From: Bacteroidota bacterium
GTDB lineage: Bacteria; Bacteroidota; Bacteroidia; Flavobacteriales_D; Crocinitomicaceae
Assembly (NCBI GenBank): GCA_016866255.1
Contig: VGMY01000009.1
Span: forward strand, 20,787 to 84,786
Direction: 5' to 3'
Length of the DNA: 64,000 nucleotides
Program-made: the position numbers and the translations under genes
The notes under the pieces: model-generated
The model's input: only the letters and a program-made list of their open reading frames with translations
What the model was told of the DNA's origin: nothing
Database searches by the model: none
In this document: piece by piece, positions 37,852-49,000 of the stretch
Layout of the letters: every line of letters begins with the position of its first letter
How positions within the stretch are numbered: position 1 is the first letter of the stretch

Positions 37852-38682
37852 TTAGCTCAGTGAAAAACGTTTAAATTCAAGTACGGTTAAACCTTTTTCG
37901 GTAGCATTTAAATATTGATCAATCGTTAGTTTATTATCCCAAACAAATTGTTGGCTTAGCAGGGTGTTTTCTTGAAAAAATTTGTTCAAACGACCCATGG
38001 CTATTTTTTCTGCCATATCGGGAGCTTTGCCCTCTTGAATAGCCAGTTCTTTGCCTACCTCCAGTTCTCGCTCTATGGTCCGAGCATCAACTCCGTCCTT
38101 ATTGATGGCAATGGGGTTCATAGCAGCAACTTGCATTGCAACTTGACGGCCGGCTTCCGCAACAGTTTCAGATGCGCGGTTCAAAACAAGCAGTGTTGCC
38201 AGTCGATTTCCTGGGTGATTGTAAGCAACAACTTGCTCACCACGCAACACGGCATATCCTGAAAGGTCTAATTTCTCACCAATTACTCCAATTTGTTCCG
38301 TAATCTTTTCGTCTACCGTTAAACGGTCATCGTAAGGAAGCGCTTTCAAAGCTTCGACGGTTTCTGGTAAGTGATTCAACGCCAAATTAATTAAGGATTG
38401 AACCAAAGCGTTATAACCGTCATTTTTGGCAACGAAATCTGTTTCACAATTCAGCGTTAAAATAACCCCTGTTTTGTTGTCGCTGGAAGTTTGCGCTAGG
38501 ATAAGTCCTTCTCGAGCCTCGTTGTCTCCGCGCTTGGCAGCAATTTTCTGCCCTTTTTTACGAAGTATATCAATTGCTGTTTCAAAATCGCCATTGGCTT
38601 CCGTCAATGCGTTTTTGCAGTCCATCATTCCGGCGCCGGTTTGTTGGCGCAGTCTGTTTACATCAGAGGCGGTAATTGCCAT
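37852..38682 (-). CDS. tsf: elongation factor Ts
   Basis: [44 protein letters not shown]; start trimmed to this Met. Confidence 0.96.
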   Translation of the reverse strand: MAITASDVNRLRQQTGAGMMDCKNALTEANGDFETAIDILRKKGQKIAAKRGDNEAREGLILAQTSSDNKTGVILTLNCETDFVAKNDGYNALVQSLINLALNHLPETVEALKALPYDDRLTVDEKITEQIGVIGEKLDLSGYAVLRGEQVVAYNHPGNRLATLLVLNRASETVAEAGRQVAMQVAAMNPIAINKDGVDARTIERELEVGKELAIQEGKAPDMAEKIAMGRLNKFFQENTLLSQQFVWDNKLTIDQYLNATEKGLTVLEFKRFSLS

Positions 38683-38701
38683 GTCTTTCTTATTTATTTT
38701 A

Positions 38702-39661
38702 CTATTGTTCCTCGCTGTTTGACTCTCCCGGAGTTGATTCGTCAACCTCTACAGGAGCCTGTGGATTATCTGTTGGCCCTTCCGAAACAGGATCACTGGG
38801 TTCATCGATAAGTTCCTCGGCAGGCAATTCGTTTTCGACGACATCAGGAGTTACTTCCGAGGCCTCTGTTTTTGCTTTTCGGGTTCTTTTTGGACGGCTT
38901 GTCGTTGGAGTTTCAACTTCGAGGGCTGTGTCACTTTCTGACTCCTCGTTAAATTCGGCATCGTCCTTGCCATTTTTTCGTTCATCCAAACCTTGTTGAA
39001 TCGCACCGCAAATTTCATCCAGTATCAAGGCAATGGATTTGGTTGCATCATCGTTTGCTGGAATTGGGAAATCGACCAGTTTGGGATTTGAATTTGTATC
39101 AACAATCGCAAACGTGGGGATGTTCAACCTTTTCGCTTCAGCAAGAGCGATGTGTTCTTTCATGATATCAACGATAAAAATTGCTGCAGGTGTTCGCGAC
39201 ATGTCGGAAATGGAACCAAAGGTTTTTTCCAACTTGTCTCGTTGACGCGTTTTGAACAATTTTTCTCTTTTGTTTAAGGTATCCCACGTTCCGTCGGACT
39301 TCATTTTATCGATCAACGACATCTTTTTGATCGACTTTCGTGTGGTTGTCAAATTGGTGAGCATACCGCCAGACCATCGCTCTGTAACATAGGGCATGTT
39401 CACTTGCGCTACGCGTTGCTCAACGATATCTTTGGCTTGTTTCTTCGTTGCAACAAATAGCACTTTTTTCCCTGACTTGGCAATCTGCCGCATCGCAGCG
39501 GAGGCTTGGTTTAAGGAAACGAGGGTCTTGTTGAGGTCAATGATATGAATCCCTTTCTTCTCCTCGAAAATATAAGGGGCCATTGCCGGATTCCACTTGC
39601 GCTTTAGGTGACCAAAATGCACACCTGCAGCCAATAATTTTTCAAAAGTTAAATTAGACAT
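38702..39661 (-). CDS. rpsB: 30S ribosomal protein S2 with long acidic C-terminal extension
   Basis: LLAAGVHFGHLKRKWNPAMAPYIFEEKKGIHIIDLNKT; core followed by a ~85-aa Glu/Asp/Pro/Ser/Thr-rich tail. Confidence 0.96.
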   Translation of the reverse strand: MSNLTFEKLLAAGVHFGHLKRKWNPAMAPYIFEEKKGIHIIDLNKTLVSLNQASAAMRQIAKSGKKVLFVATKKQAKDIVEQRVAQVNMPYVTERWSGGMLTNLTTTRKSIKKMSLIDKMKSDGTWDTLNKREKLFKTRQRDKLEKTFGSISDMSRTPAAIFIVDIMKEHIALAEAKRLNIPTFAIVDTNSNPKLVDFPIPANDDATKSIALILDEICGAIQQGLDERKNGKDDAEFNEESESDTALEVETPTTSRPKRTRKAKTEASEVTPDVVENELPAEELIDEPSDPVSEGPTDNPQAPVEVDESTPGESNSEEQ

Positions 39662-39760
39662 ATTCTATGTTGTTTACGTTCCTATTTATTCGTCAATAAC
39701 AAGGGGTAATGCGTTTGCTTAAGGTACCTTGTTATTTGGATACTAAACCTTCAAATTCCG

Positions 39761-40147
39761 TTAACGTTTCGAGAACTGGAATTTTTTCCTTGCTTTCGGA
39801 CGGCCTGATTTTTTACGCTCCACCATTCTAGGATCTCTCGTCATTAATCCTTCTGCCCTAAGCAAGGTTTTATTTTCTTCAGCGAGTTCCACCAAGGCAC
39901 GGGAAATGCCCAAACGAAGTGCCTCAGCTTGGCCGTTGATACCTCCGCCGTGAAGCGTGGCTTTGACATCGTATTGACCAACTGTATTTGTCAGTTCAAA
40001 GGGTTGCGCAATTTTGCACTGCAACAAATGGGTTGGGAAAAAATCCTCTAACGAACGGTTGTTGATTTCAATAACTCCCTTTCCCTTTGTTAAATACACC
40101 CTTGCAACGGCTGTTTTTCTTCGTCCTAATGCGTTGGTTACTTCCAT
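39761..40147 (-). CDS. rpsI: 30S ribosomal protein S9
   Basis: ALGRRKTAVARVYLTKGKGVIEINN; RDPRMVERKKSGRPKARKKFQFSKR. Confidence 0.98.
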   Translation of the reverse strand: MEVTNALGRRKTAVARVYLTKGKGVIEINNRSLEDFFPTHLLQCKIAQPFELTNTVGQYDVKATLHGGGINGQAEALRLGISRALVELAEENKTLLRAEGLMTRDPRMVERKKSGRPKARKKFQFSKR

Positions 40148-40150
40148 ATC

Positions 40151-40606
40151 CTATAAGTAATTTTCTATGTTCAATACTTCGGGTTGTTGCGCCTCTTGTT
40201 GGTGTTCAGCTCCTCGGTAAACCATCAGGTTGGTATACAACTTTCTACCCAACGCATTTTTCGGAAGCATTCCTTTAACCGCCTTTTCGACGATCCTTTC
40301 TGGGTGTTTCTTGAGCATTTCCTCAGCTGTTGTAAAACGTTGACCACCTGGATAACCGGAAAACCGGACATATTCCTTGTTCAATAATTTCGTTCCGGAG
40401 AGCGCAACTTTGGATGCGTTGATAACGATTACGTTATCTCCACAATCTGCATGAGGCGTGTAGGAGGTTTTGTATTTTCCTCGAATGATTTTGGCTACGA
40501 TACTTGCCAATCTACCTATGTTTTGACCATCGGCATCGACCACATACCACTTTTTGTTCGCTGTAGCAGCGTTTCCGGAAACTGTTCTGTAACTTAACGT
40601 ATCCAC
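40151..40606 (-). CDS. rplM: 50S ribosomal protein L13
   Basis: WYVVDADGQNIGRLASIVAKIIRGKYKTSYTPHADCGDNVIVINA. Confidence 0.98.
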   Translation of the reverse strand: MDTLSYRTVSGNAATANKKWYVVDADGQNIGRLASIVAKIIRGKYKTSYTPHADCGDNVIVINASKVALSGTKLLNKEYVRFSGYPGGQRFTTAEEMLKKHPERIVEKAVKGMLPKNALGRKLYTNLMVYRGAEHQQEAQQPEVLNIENYL

Positions 40607-40698
40607 AATCTACATAAATTAGTAAAAAAACTTGTTTACAGGGGCGCAAAGATAGTTTTAATGTTTGAATAATACAAACCCGAACTAAAAAAAAACAG

Positions 40699-41457
40699 CT
40701 ATTTCGTCTTGAAGGCAGCTATGGCATTTCGCGTGAAGTCACTGAGCACCAATTTGCCGCTGATTTTAGCACGATCAAGCAACAATTGCTCCCAGTGCTC
40801 AGTACCTTTCCAAAAAACGCGTTTGAGTTCTTTCATGGCATCAACATTTGATGTTGACAAACGATTTGCTAAGGAATTTGTCGCCTCGTCTAACAGATCA
40901 AGGGACTCAAAAATCTCTGCGTACAAGCCTTTGGATTTTGCCCATTCTGCAGTTCGCCATTCGCTCGCATTGATGGTTAGTTCACTCATAGCAGCTAAGC
41001 CTATTTTTCGCTCTACTGCCGGACCTACAACGAAAGGCCCTATTCCCACCGCCAATTCCGACAATTTTACGTCGGCTTTAACCGTGGCAAGACAATAATC
41101 GGTTGCAGCGGCAAGTCCCACACCTCCGCCGACCGCTCTTCCTTGAATGCGGCCAATGATCAGTTTTTCAGCTGTTCTGCAGGCATTAATAACCTTGGCA
41201 AAGCCTGAAAAAAAGCGGAGACCCTCCTCAGCATTTTTGATGGAACACAATTCATCGAAACTCGCTCCTGCGCAGAAGGTTTTTTCCCCACTGGAACTCA
41301 ACACCAAGATCTTTACATCCGGAGATTTGTCTGCCTCAGCAATCTGTTCTGCCAGAGTTTGTAATAAGGTGGACGGAAGAGAATTACTTTGGGGATGTCC
41401 GAATTCAATCTTTCCGATTCCGTTTTCACAGGAGAAATTTACCCAACCGTGTTCCAT
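40699..41457 (-). CDS. enoyl-CoA hydratase/isomerase family protein
   Basis: KILVLSSSGEKTFCAGASFDEL; IIGRIQGRAVGGGVGLAAATDYCLA. Confidence 0.92.
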   Translation of the reverse strand: MEHGWVNFSCENGIGKIEFGHPQSNSLPSTLLQTLAEQIAEADKSPDVKILVLSSSGEKTFCAGASFDELCSIKNAEEGLRFFSGFAKVINACRTAEKLIIGRIQGRAVGGGVGLAAATDYCLATVKADVKLSELAVGIGPFVVGPAVERKIGLAAMSELTINASEWRTAEWAKSKGLYAEIFESLDLLDEATNSLANRLSTSNVDAMKELKRVFWKGTEHWEQLLLDRAKISGKLVLSDFTRNAIAAFKTK

Positions 41458-41458
41458 A

Positions 41459-42403
41459 TCACCTCAAGGTAAAACTATCGGTACCAATCAGCTGCCCTTC
41501 GCAGAATATTTTGACCTTATAATTTCCCTTTACGAGGTCTTGGCCCTTTAAATCGTAATAAATGGTCACGTCGATTGCTTGGTTGTTGTAATCGATGTCC
41601 TTTTTATCCGAATAATATTGTTGTCCTCCTTCGGTTTCAATTTGTGTTTTGCTGCGATTGTATAAAAGTTCTCCGTTGGGTGCGGTGATTTGCAGGTACA
41701 CTGATTTTCTTCCGGCACTCGTAATGTTGTTCTCTCCAATGGTAAACGAGGAACGAAGTTGTACCGCGTTTCGGGCTTTTTCGGTTTCGATTGTTGTATT
41801 ATTTATTCTCATGCGAAGCGCTTGGGAAAGGAACCCATACGCTTGAAGTTTCGCGCCTTTTTTCAATTGTAAACCTTTCTCCTCAGAGTCTTTCTTGTAC
41901 GAATCGCGTTCTGCCGTGGTTTCTGTAAGTTTGGTTGACGTTTCTTCCAGGTTCGAAGACAACTTAATGTTCATGGTGTTTAAGGAATCTATTTGTTTGA
42001 CGTAGCCACGCATGATGGAACGCAACACTTCGTTTTCTTTTTTGAGGTTTAATAATTCTCTGGCAGACAATTTTTTGTTCGTATTTAATTGGTTAAGTAA
42101 TTCAGAGATTTGCGCTTTTTGCCTATTCAAGCTGTCGGCCTTGGTTCTGTCCATTGCAATCAACCTATCGTAGGTTTCAAGCATGTTTTTAAAGTCGGTC
42201 TTCAAATCGTTCGATAGCCCGCCGACGTATCCTTCAAGCATTTGGTTCATGCTTTCCATGTCGGACTTTAATACTAAATTATCGTTTTGACAAGTATTGA
42301 GTTCGCTGCGCTTTTGGGTCCACAGGAAAACCATGGATCCCAGACCAAGAAGCAGTGCACCTATGATGGCAAAATATAAAATGTTGTTGTTATTTTTTTC
42401 CAT
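41459..42403 (-). CDS. membrane-anchored coiled-coil protein of unknown function
   Basis: Start trimmed to MEKNNNNILYFAIIGALLLGLGSMVFLW (single TM), long heptad-like region, C-terminal beta-rich domain. Confidence 0.75.
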   Translation of the reverse strand: MEKNNNNILYFAIIGALLLGLGSMVFLWTQKRSELNTCQNDNLVLKSDMESMNQMLEGYVGGLSNDLKTDFKNMLETYDRLIAMDRTKADSLNRQKAQISELLNQLNTNKKLSARELLNLKKENEVLRSIMRGYVKQIDSLNTMNIKLSSNLEETSTKLTETTAERDSYKKDSEEKGLQLKKGAKLQAYGFLSQALRMRINNTTIETEKARNAVQLRSSFTIGENNITSAGRKSVYLQITAPNGELLYNRSKTQIETEGGQQYYSDKKDIDYNNQAIDVTIYYDLKGQDLVKGNYKVKIFCEGQLIGTDSFTLR

Positions 42404-42435
42404 TCTGTCTGCAAAGTAACGTAATAAAAACCGTT

Positions 42436-43830
42436 TTAATGTGTTTGAATGCAAATTGGACGAATAAATCGCTTCAAAGATGCCTCTCCTACCGAAGAAA
42501 ATCGGACATCGGTGGTTGAGGGAAATGGACCCCCGTGATGCATGCCACGTTCAACAACCACTCCCGTGGGCACCCCGTTGAAAATGATTCTACCGGAGAA
42601 GTTTTGGACGAAATCCGCAAGCGTTTTTGCTTCGGAATGAAAGTCGATAATGCTTGTGGTTAATTGACCTCCAATGCATGAAAATATTTGTTGAATTTCA
42701 GCTACGTTGTCGTAGGATACTAAGCAGGCAAAAGGACCAAAAACTTCCTGATGAAGAACCTTTGAATCCATAAATTCTTCTGCGCTTATTAAGGATATAG
42801 CCGGGTCGGCGTACCACTTTTTTTCATGTTCAAAACGCCTTAAACAGTGGGATTTTTCTATTTCAGCCAGTCGGTCGTTGTATTTTTCATAAATGCTAGG
42901 GTGAAGCATCGGAAAAGGGTTTGCTCGTTGCAGGTGGTGGGTAAGACTTTCCTCAAACACATTTCTATCCTCTGTGGGGATTAGAATCAGTCCTGGTTTG
43001 GTGCAAAATTGACCCGCATCTTCGGTAATTGCCGTGGCCAAATGTTGAACAAACGATTCGGTGTTTGACGTCTTTTTGCCGATAATCACAGGATTAAGAC
43101 TGCCCATTTCCGCAAAAAACGGTATCGGAGATTTACGGTCTTGTGCCAATTGAAATAAAGTGGTTCCACCGCTCAAACTCCCCGTAAATGCTCCTACGTT
43201 GATTCTTGAATCTTGGATTAACCTTTGTCCAATTTCGAAACCGTCGTCCAATACGTGGCTAAATATTCCTCGGGCTAATTTTAATTCGTCTAAAAGAGAT
43301 AGGGCGATATCGGCAAGGAATGTGCTCGTGCCTGCATGAAGCGGGTGACCTTTAACGATTACCGGACAACCGGTAGCGAGGGCCCCAATGGTGTCACCCC
43401 CTAGGGTGCCGTAAGCGAGAGGAAAGTTTGAGGCGCCAAAAACTGCGGCGGGTCCCAAAGGTATCCACCGTTTCTCTAAGGTGCGGTCAACTAACACTTC
43501 CTTGATTCCTTCATCCTGAAGCGTAAGGCCCTCTTTCGAATAGGCCTTGATTTGCCGAATCATTCGTTGGAATTCCCGTTCAAAACGATCTTCGTTTAAA
43601 CTTGATTCAGCCATGTAAATTGCTTTCAAAGAAGATTTGGTTTGTTGGAGCTTTTGGCAAAGGCTTGCGAAAAAAGCAACTCTAACCGTTGAGTTTTGCC
43701 AAATTTTTAGCCGATGAACCTCGGAGGCTAATGCTATTTTTTCGTCGAGTTCTTCCCACGAAGATATAGGAAAGGTGGCGGGATTTACTGAATTGGTTTT
43801 ACAATTAAACGTCGAAATTTGGCGGGACAA
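42436..43830 (-). CDS. aldehyde dehydrogenase (NADP+) family, ketoglutarate-semialdehyde dehydrogenase-like
   Basis: GPAAVFGASNFPLAYGTLGGDTIGALATGCPVIVKGHPLHAGTS; FFAEMGSLNPVII; DAGQFCTKPGLILI. Confidence 0.9.
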   Translation of the reverse strand: MSRQISTFNCKTNSVNPATFPISSWEELDEKIALASEVHRLKIWQNSTVRVAFFASLCQKLQQTKSSLKAIYMAESSLNEDRFEREFQRMIRQIKAYSKEGLTLQDEGIKEVLVDRTLEKRWIPLGPAAVFGASNFPLAYGTLGGDTIGALATGCPVIVKGHPLHAGTSTFLADIALSLLDELKLARGIFSHVLDDGFEIGQRLIQDSRINVGAFTGSLSGGTTLFQLAQDRKSPIPFFAEMGSLNPVIIGKKTSNTESFVQHLATAITEDAGQFCTKPGLILIPTEDRNVFEESLTHHLQRANPFPMLHPSIYEKYNDRLAEIEKSHCLRRFEHEKKWYADPAISLISAEEFMDSKVLHQEVFGPFACLVSYDNVAEIQQIFSCIGGQLTTSIIDFHSEAKTLADFVQNFSGRIIFNGVPTGVVVERGMHHGGPFPSTTDVRFSSVGEASLKRFIRPICIQTH

Positions 43831-43832
43831 AA

Positions 43833-44084
43833 TTAGACGGCTTGAATCGAAAAATAATACGATTCCATAATCGCGTTTGCCAGCATCTTTTGGCAGGCCT
43901 CTTCTACCTTAGCCTTAGCATTAGTTTCATCCTTTGCCTCCACATAAAGTCGTATATGTCGTCCAATACGAACGTCTTGGATTTCGTTTAAACCAATGGT
44001 GCCCATGGCCTGTGTCACGGCTTTTCCTTGAGGATCTAATAGGGCCTCATGTGGCATAACGTCAATTTCTGCTTTGAATTTCAT
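43833..44084 (-). CDS. purS: phosphoribosylformylglycinamidine synthase subunit PurS
   Basis: MKFKAEIDVMPHEALLDPQGKAVTQAMGTIGLNEIQDVRIGRHIRLYVEAKDETNAKAKVEEACQKMLANAIMESY. Confidence 0.88.
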   Translation of the reverse strand: MKFKAEIDVMPHEALLDPQGKAVTQAMGTIGLNEIQDVRIGRHIRLYVEAKDETNAKAKVEEACQKMLANAIMESYYFSIQAV

Positions 44085-44865
44085 GGCGCTTCCGGGTATT
44101 GTGCTCAATAATGGATAAAATCAGGTATAAAATTACAATTATCGGCAGTGCATAAATGCGCACAACAAAAATTGTTATTAACGAAATTCCTACAAGAAGG
44201 CATTGATAGATGTTGGTTTTAAAGGTAAAATGCTGAACCTTTAGTGAAAGTAGTGGGATTTCTGAAATTAACAACAGAGGAAATACGAGTGCTGTAAACG
44301 CCATAAAAAACGGGTTGAGTACCCATGGATACGACGGTTCTACGGGGAGCGTGTTTTCCGTACCTATTTGCCAATACAACAAGGGAAAGAAAATGAAGAA
44401 TAGCGCGTTCGCTGGGGTAGGAACTCCAATAAATCGATTGCTTTGCCGGGTATCATTGTTGAATTTGGCCAGGCGAAAAAGGGAAAAGAAAGGAATGCTT
44501 AACGAACAAAAGCACAACCAGTCGGTCGCCTTATTAAATTGAAAGTCGTGAAATTTTAAATACGTTGCACTTAGGTTTCCATTCAGCCTAAGTTCAATGG
44601 TAACGAACATGAGTATTCCTGGAGCCAAGCCAAATGAAACCAAATCCGCCAATGAATCTAAGTCTTTGCCAAACAGGGATTTGGTGCCCAGTTTTCTTGC
44701 AACGAAGCCATCGAAGAAGTCAAATATCATGCCCATAATTAGCAGCAACGCGCTGATCTCTAACCTTCCGAAAAAAGCCATAACAATGGAGAACATCCCG
44801 CACATGAAGTTCGAGGCAGTGATGAGGTTGGGTAGGCTGAACATCTTTAGGTCCGTTGAATTCAT
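44062..44865 (-). CDS. pssA: CDP-diacylglycerol--serine O-phosphatidyltransferase
   Basis: PNLITASNFMCGMFSIVMAF; CDP-alcohol phosphotransferase motif MIFDFFDGFVARKLGTKSLFGKDLDSLADLVSFG. Confidence 0.94.
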   Translation of the reverse strand: MNSTDLKMFSLPNLITASNFMCGMFSIVMAFFGRLEISALLLIMGMIFDFFDGFVARKLGTKSLFGKDLDSLADLVSFGLAPGILMFVTIELRLNGNLSATYLKFHDFQFNKATDWLCFCSLSIPFFSLFRLAKFNNDTRQSNRFIGVPTPANALFFIFFPLLYWQIGTENTLPVEPSYPWVLNPFFMAFTALVFPLLLISEIPLLSLKVQHFTFKTNIYQCLLVGISLITIFVVRIYALPIIVILYLILSIIEHNTRKRHEIQSRN

Positions 44866-44966
44866 TCAAAGCGAAAGTAATTCAAAAAAACCTTATTTTT
44901 ATCTCGTTGAATGTTTGAAGCAATATTTTACTGTTTTTTCAGTTAGAGAAGGCTACATTTTGGAGT

Positions 44967-46052
44967 ATGAAACAATTATTGGGCGGATTATTTATATTGA
45001 CAACGGTTTGGGTTCAGGGGCAAGCGCCAAAATACTCAAACGAGTTTTTACATTTAGGGGTGGGCGCCAGCGCTATGGCAACGGGCAATGCTGTTGTTGC
45101 TAGTTCGAACGATGTTACCTCTGCTTATTGGAATCCTGCGGGGCTATCCCAAGCGAAAGAATGGTTGCAAGTTTCCGCCATGCACTCCGAATATTTTGCG
45201 GGAATTGCTAAATACGATTACGTAGGGTTGTCGCATTCCCTCGGAGCTAAAGGAACTCTAGGGTTTACGTTTTTGCGTTTCGGGGTGGACGATATTCCAA
45301 ATACAACACAACTCATCGACAACGATGGCCGGATCAATTACGACAATATCACCACCTTCTCTGCAGGAGACTATGCGTTCATGGGGTCATTTGCCCGAAG
45401 TCTTAAAATCCCCGGTTTGTCGGTTGGAGGAACGGTGAAGGTGATTCACCGCCGTGTTGGTGACTTTGCGAAATCCTGGGGTTTTGGATTGGATGCCGGT
45501 TTGCGCTATGAACGCAACGAACATTGGAGATTTGGTTTTGTCGCTAGGGATGCGACCTCCACGTTCAACGCATGGATATTTAACCTATCCCAAGACATGC
45601 AGCAGGTTTTTCTTGCAACAGGAAATGATTTGCCATCCAACGGTTTGGAATTGTCTTTACCCCGGCTCGTCCTTGGTGCAGCCTTCAGCCATCCGATTGG
45701 TCCTAAGGAAAAAGGGTTTTCCATGATGACCGAGATGGATGTTGACATAACGACAGATGGGCGCAGAAACGTATTGCTTTCGGCTAATCCTTTTTCAATA
45801 GACCCTCATTGGGGAATCATGCTAGGATATAAAGATCTGGTAAAAGTTCGTGCCGGAGTTTCCTCAATACAACAATATCAAACGTTTGCAGGGGGTAAGG
45901 AATGGGGGATACAACCTAACTTGGGAGTGGGTATTGGAATTAAAGCGTTGAACATTGATTATGCCTTTACGCGCTTGGGTGCGGCAGATGCCGGATACTA
46001 CACGCACATTTTTTCATTAAAATTCAATTTGGCAGCGCCGATGAAAAAATAA
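44967..46052 (+). CDS. PorV/PorQ-family outer membrane protein (T9SS-associated)
   Basis: APKYSNEFLHLGVGASAMATGNAVVASSNDVTSAYWNPAGLSQ; precedes the PorU2-like gene. Confidence 0.85.
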   Translation: MKQLLGGLFILTTVWVQGQAPKYSNEFLHLGVGASAMATGNAVVASSNDVTSAYWNPAGLSQAKEWLQVSAMHSEYFAGIAKYDYVGLSHSLGAKGTLGFTFLRFGVDDIPNTTQLIDNDGRINYDNITTFSAGDYAFMGSFARSLKIPGLSVGGTVKVIHRRVGDFAKSWGFGLDAGLRYERNEHWRFGFVARDATSTFNAWIFNLSQDMQQVFLATGNDLPSNGLELSLPRLVLGAAFSHPIGPKEKGFSMMTEMDVDITTDGRRNVLLSANPFSIDPHWGIMLGYKDLVKVRAGVSSIQQYQTFAGGKEWGIQPNLGVGIGIKALNIDYAFTRLGAADAGYYTHIFSLKFNLAAPMKK

Positions 46053-46055
46053 CTT

Positions 46056-49000
46056 ATGAAAAAACTGATTTGCTCATACCTCCTTGTACTATTGAGTGCC
46101 TTTACTTCCCTTGCTCAGAGTTATGGCAATGAGTGGATAAATTACAGCCAAAAGTATTACGCAATACCAATTACCCAAACAGGGGTGCATAAAATTGGTT
46201 ATCAGGCATTATTAGCCGCAGGAATTCCCGTCAACAGCATTCCCCTTAATACGTTTCAAGTTTTTGGTCGCGAAAAAGAGCAGCCTCTTTACATTCCCGA
46301 TAATTTGAACAACGTTCTCGATCCGTCTGAGTTTATTTATTTCTACGCTGAGAAGAATGATGGTTGGTTAGATTCTACGCTTTACAACGACCCTTCATGG
46401 TTAGGTAATCCGAAATACAGCCTTTATAACGATTCCATTCGGTACTTTATAACCTGGACCAACGGTGCTTCGGGTTTGCGATTCACGGAAGAAACGGACA
46501 TTGATTTTAGCTCATACCAAGTAGCCCCCTACCTGCTGTTCGAGAAAAGTCAGGTATTCAACCTCGCTTACCACGAAGGGGAAATTACTTCCCAAGCGGC
46601 GAGCTCTTTGTTTGTACCCGGAGAGGGATGGGGCACGGCCATGCAAAATGGTGCAAATGGTTTTACCTGGAATTATTCCTCTACCACGCTGGATAATTTA
46701 TACTCCGGTGCTGGAGCTCCGAATATCAAATTAGCATCGGTGATGGTTGGTGGATCAAATGCTTACTCCCCAAACTTGTATAACCATCACACCCGTCTTA
46801 CGATAGGTAGTGCCAATTCGGTTCTTTTGGACACCCTAACCGTGGGTTACAACGCCATCAATATTGCCAAGCAGTTTCCGGTAAATTTGCTTCCCGCAAA
46901 TGGGCTTACGAATTTCAAGGTGAATATTGTGGGCGATTTAGGCGTTGCCACGGATTTCCAATGTGTTAATTATTGGTCGTTTTTGTACCCTCGAACCATG
47001 AATCTGGGAGGAGCTAATAAAACCGAGTTTCTGGTGACTAACAGTCCTATTCAGCCCAAAACCTATTTGTCGCTTACCGGTGTAAACTTGGCCGATCCTA
47101 TTGTTTTTGCTTTTGGATCGACGCCGAAATTTATCAAAACCGTGACCGGTGCAACGATCGCATCGTTGTTGATACCTAATGATCCAAATTACGCTACTCA
47201 GAAGTTGGTTTTGCAATCCAACGCTAGTGTTACCAATGTCCCTTTGGTTTCTGCTGTATCCCCTTCTGCTTATTTTTTTAATTACTCCGCGACGCCCAAC
47301 CTCCAAAAGGCGCTGCTTTTTGTTTATCCCAAACTCCTTGAGTTAGGGGTACTCGATTACGCCAACTATCGGAGTTCGCCCGCCGGTGGCGATTACAATG
47401 TAATTTTGGCAGAGGTTGGGGAATTGTACGATCAATTTGGGGGTGGAGTGCGAAAACACGTGAATGGAATCCGCCGTTTTGCGCATTACATGTACGCGTT
47501 GAGTCAAGACAAGCCAAAAGGATTATTCCTTATTGGTAAAGGAATTCGGGAAGCAAACGTGGCCACAATTTTGGCTACGGGCCCCGGTTCACGCCAAAAT
47601 GCCTTGAATTACAGTAAATCTTTGATTCCATCTTTCGGCCAACCGTCGAGCGATCAGTCGATTACTTCGAATTTACCCGGCACGGATCTTTGGACGCCTT
47701 TAATTCCAACAGGCAGAATTGCGGCGAACAACCTTTCGGAGCTTGGGCTTTATTTACAAAAAGTTAAGGAATATGAATTGGCACAAGACTCAACCTCGGT
47801 ATACAACACTGCGTCTAAGGATTGGCAAAAACATTTAATTCATTTTGCGGGTGGCGGAAGTGCTAATGAGCAGTATGTTTTTCAAACCTATTTGAATTCT
47901 ATGGCCAATACTGCTGAGAATGCCCGGTTCGCCGGAATTACTACGCGCATAGTAAAGCAGTCGGCAAATCCTTTAACCCCTGCTCAACTCCAAGGCATTT
48001 CCGACCGAATTTCTGAGGGAGTTAGTGTTATGAATTTTTTCGGACATGCCACTTCCTCCCAAAGTGGCTTTGATATTAATATCGATAATCCGGACCAGTG
48101 GAACAATCAGGGACGATATCCTTTATTGATTGCTAATTCTTGCTATAATGGCAACATCTTTTACAGTTCCCCAACCAAATCCGAAGAGTTTGTTTTTACC
48201 CCGAATGCTGGAGTTATAGCCTATTTAGGAACCCTGAATTATGGATTTTCAGGTTCATTATACGAATATTCGAACCAATTGTACAAGCAATTCAGTTTAC
48301 ACAACTACGGAGGTACCCTTGGCGAACACATCAAAAACACCATCGACTCGGTAATGAGTCCTAGCCAGCCGCTTAGCACGGAAACTGTTTTTCAGCAAAT
48401 GACTCTCCACGGGGATCCAATGCTGCGCGTTAATTGGCATACCAAACCTGAAATTGAATTAACGGCAGAACGCATTGTTTTTGGACCCCAGAATATTTCA
48501 TTGAATACGGATTCTCTTACCCTTGCCATAAAATTGAGAAATTTAGGACAATCCATACTCGATACTTTTGCCTTGGAAATCAGCCGTGATTTTCCGGGTT
48601 CACCGGTGGATTCCAGTTACATATTTTCTGTGCCAGGTATGGATTACGAAAAGGATCTTTCTGTAAAAATTCCTTTTTATCCACTTATTGGCGTCGGATT
48701 AAATCAATTCACGATTTCGGCAGACATTCCCAATTTTCACGACGAGGTTTACGACGAAATCGAGAATAATCGGGTTTTAAAATCCTTCAATATCAGTGTC
48801 GACGGGATAGAGCCTGTTCTACCAATTAATTTTGCCGTAGTTCCGCGAGATACCCTGGCTGTTTTTGCCTCCACCATTGACCCGCTTGCAGCGATCAATT
48901 CGTACCGCTTTGAAATGGATACCAGCCACCTTTTTAACAGCGGATTTTTGCGATATGCCACAAAAACAGGTATTGGAGGGGTTAAGTCGGTGAATTGGAA

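Noticed and set aside
47278-47517. Minus-strand ORFs in the PorU2 gene
   Set aside because: Short antisense frames without conserved features inside a long coding sequence.
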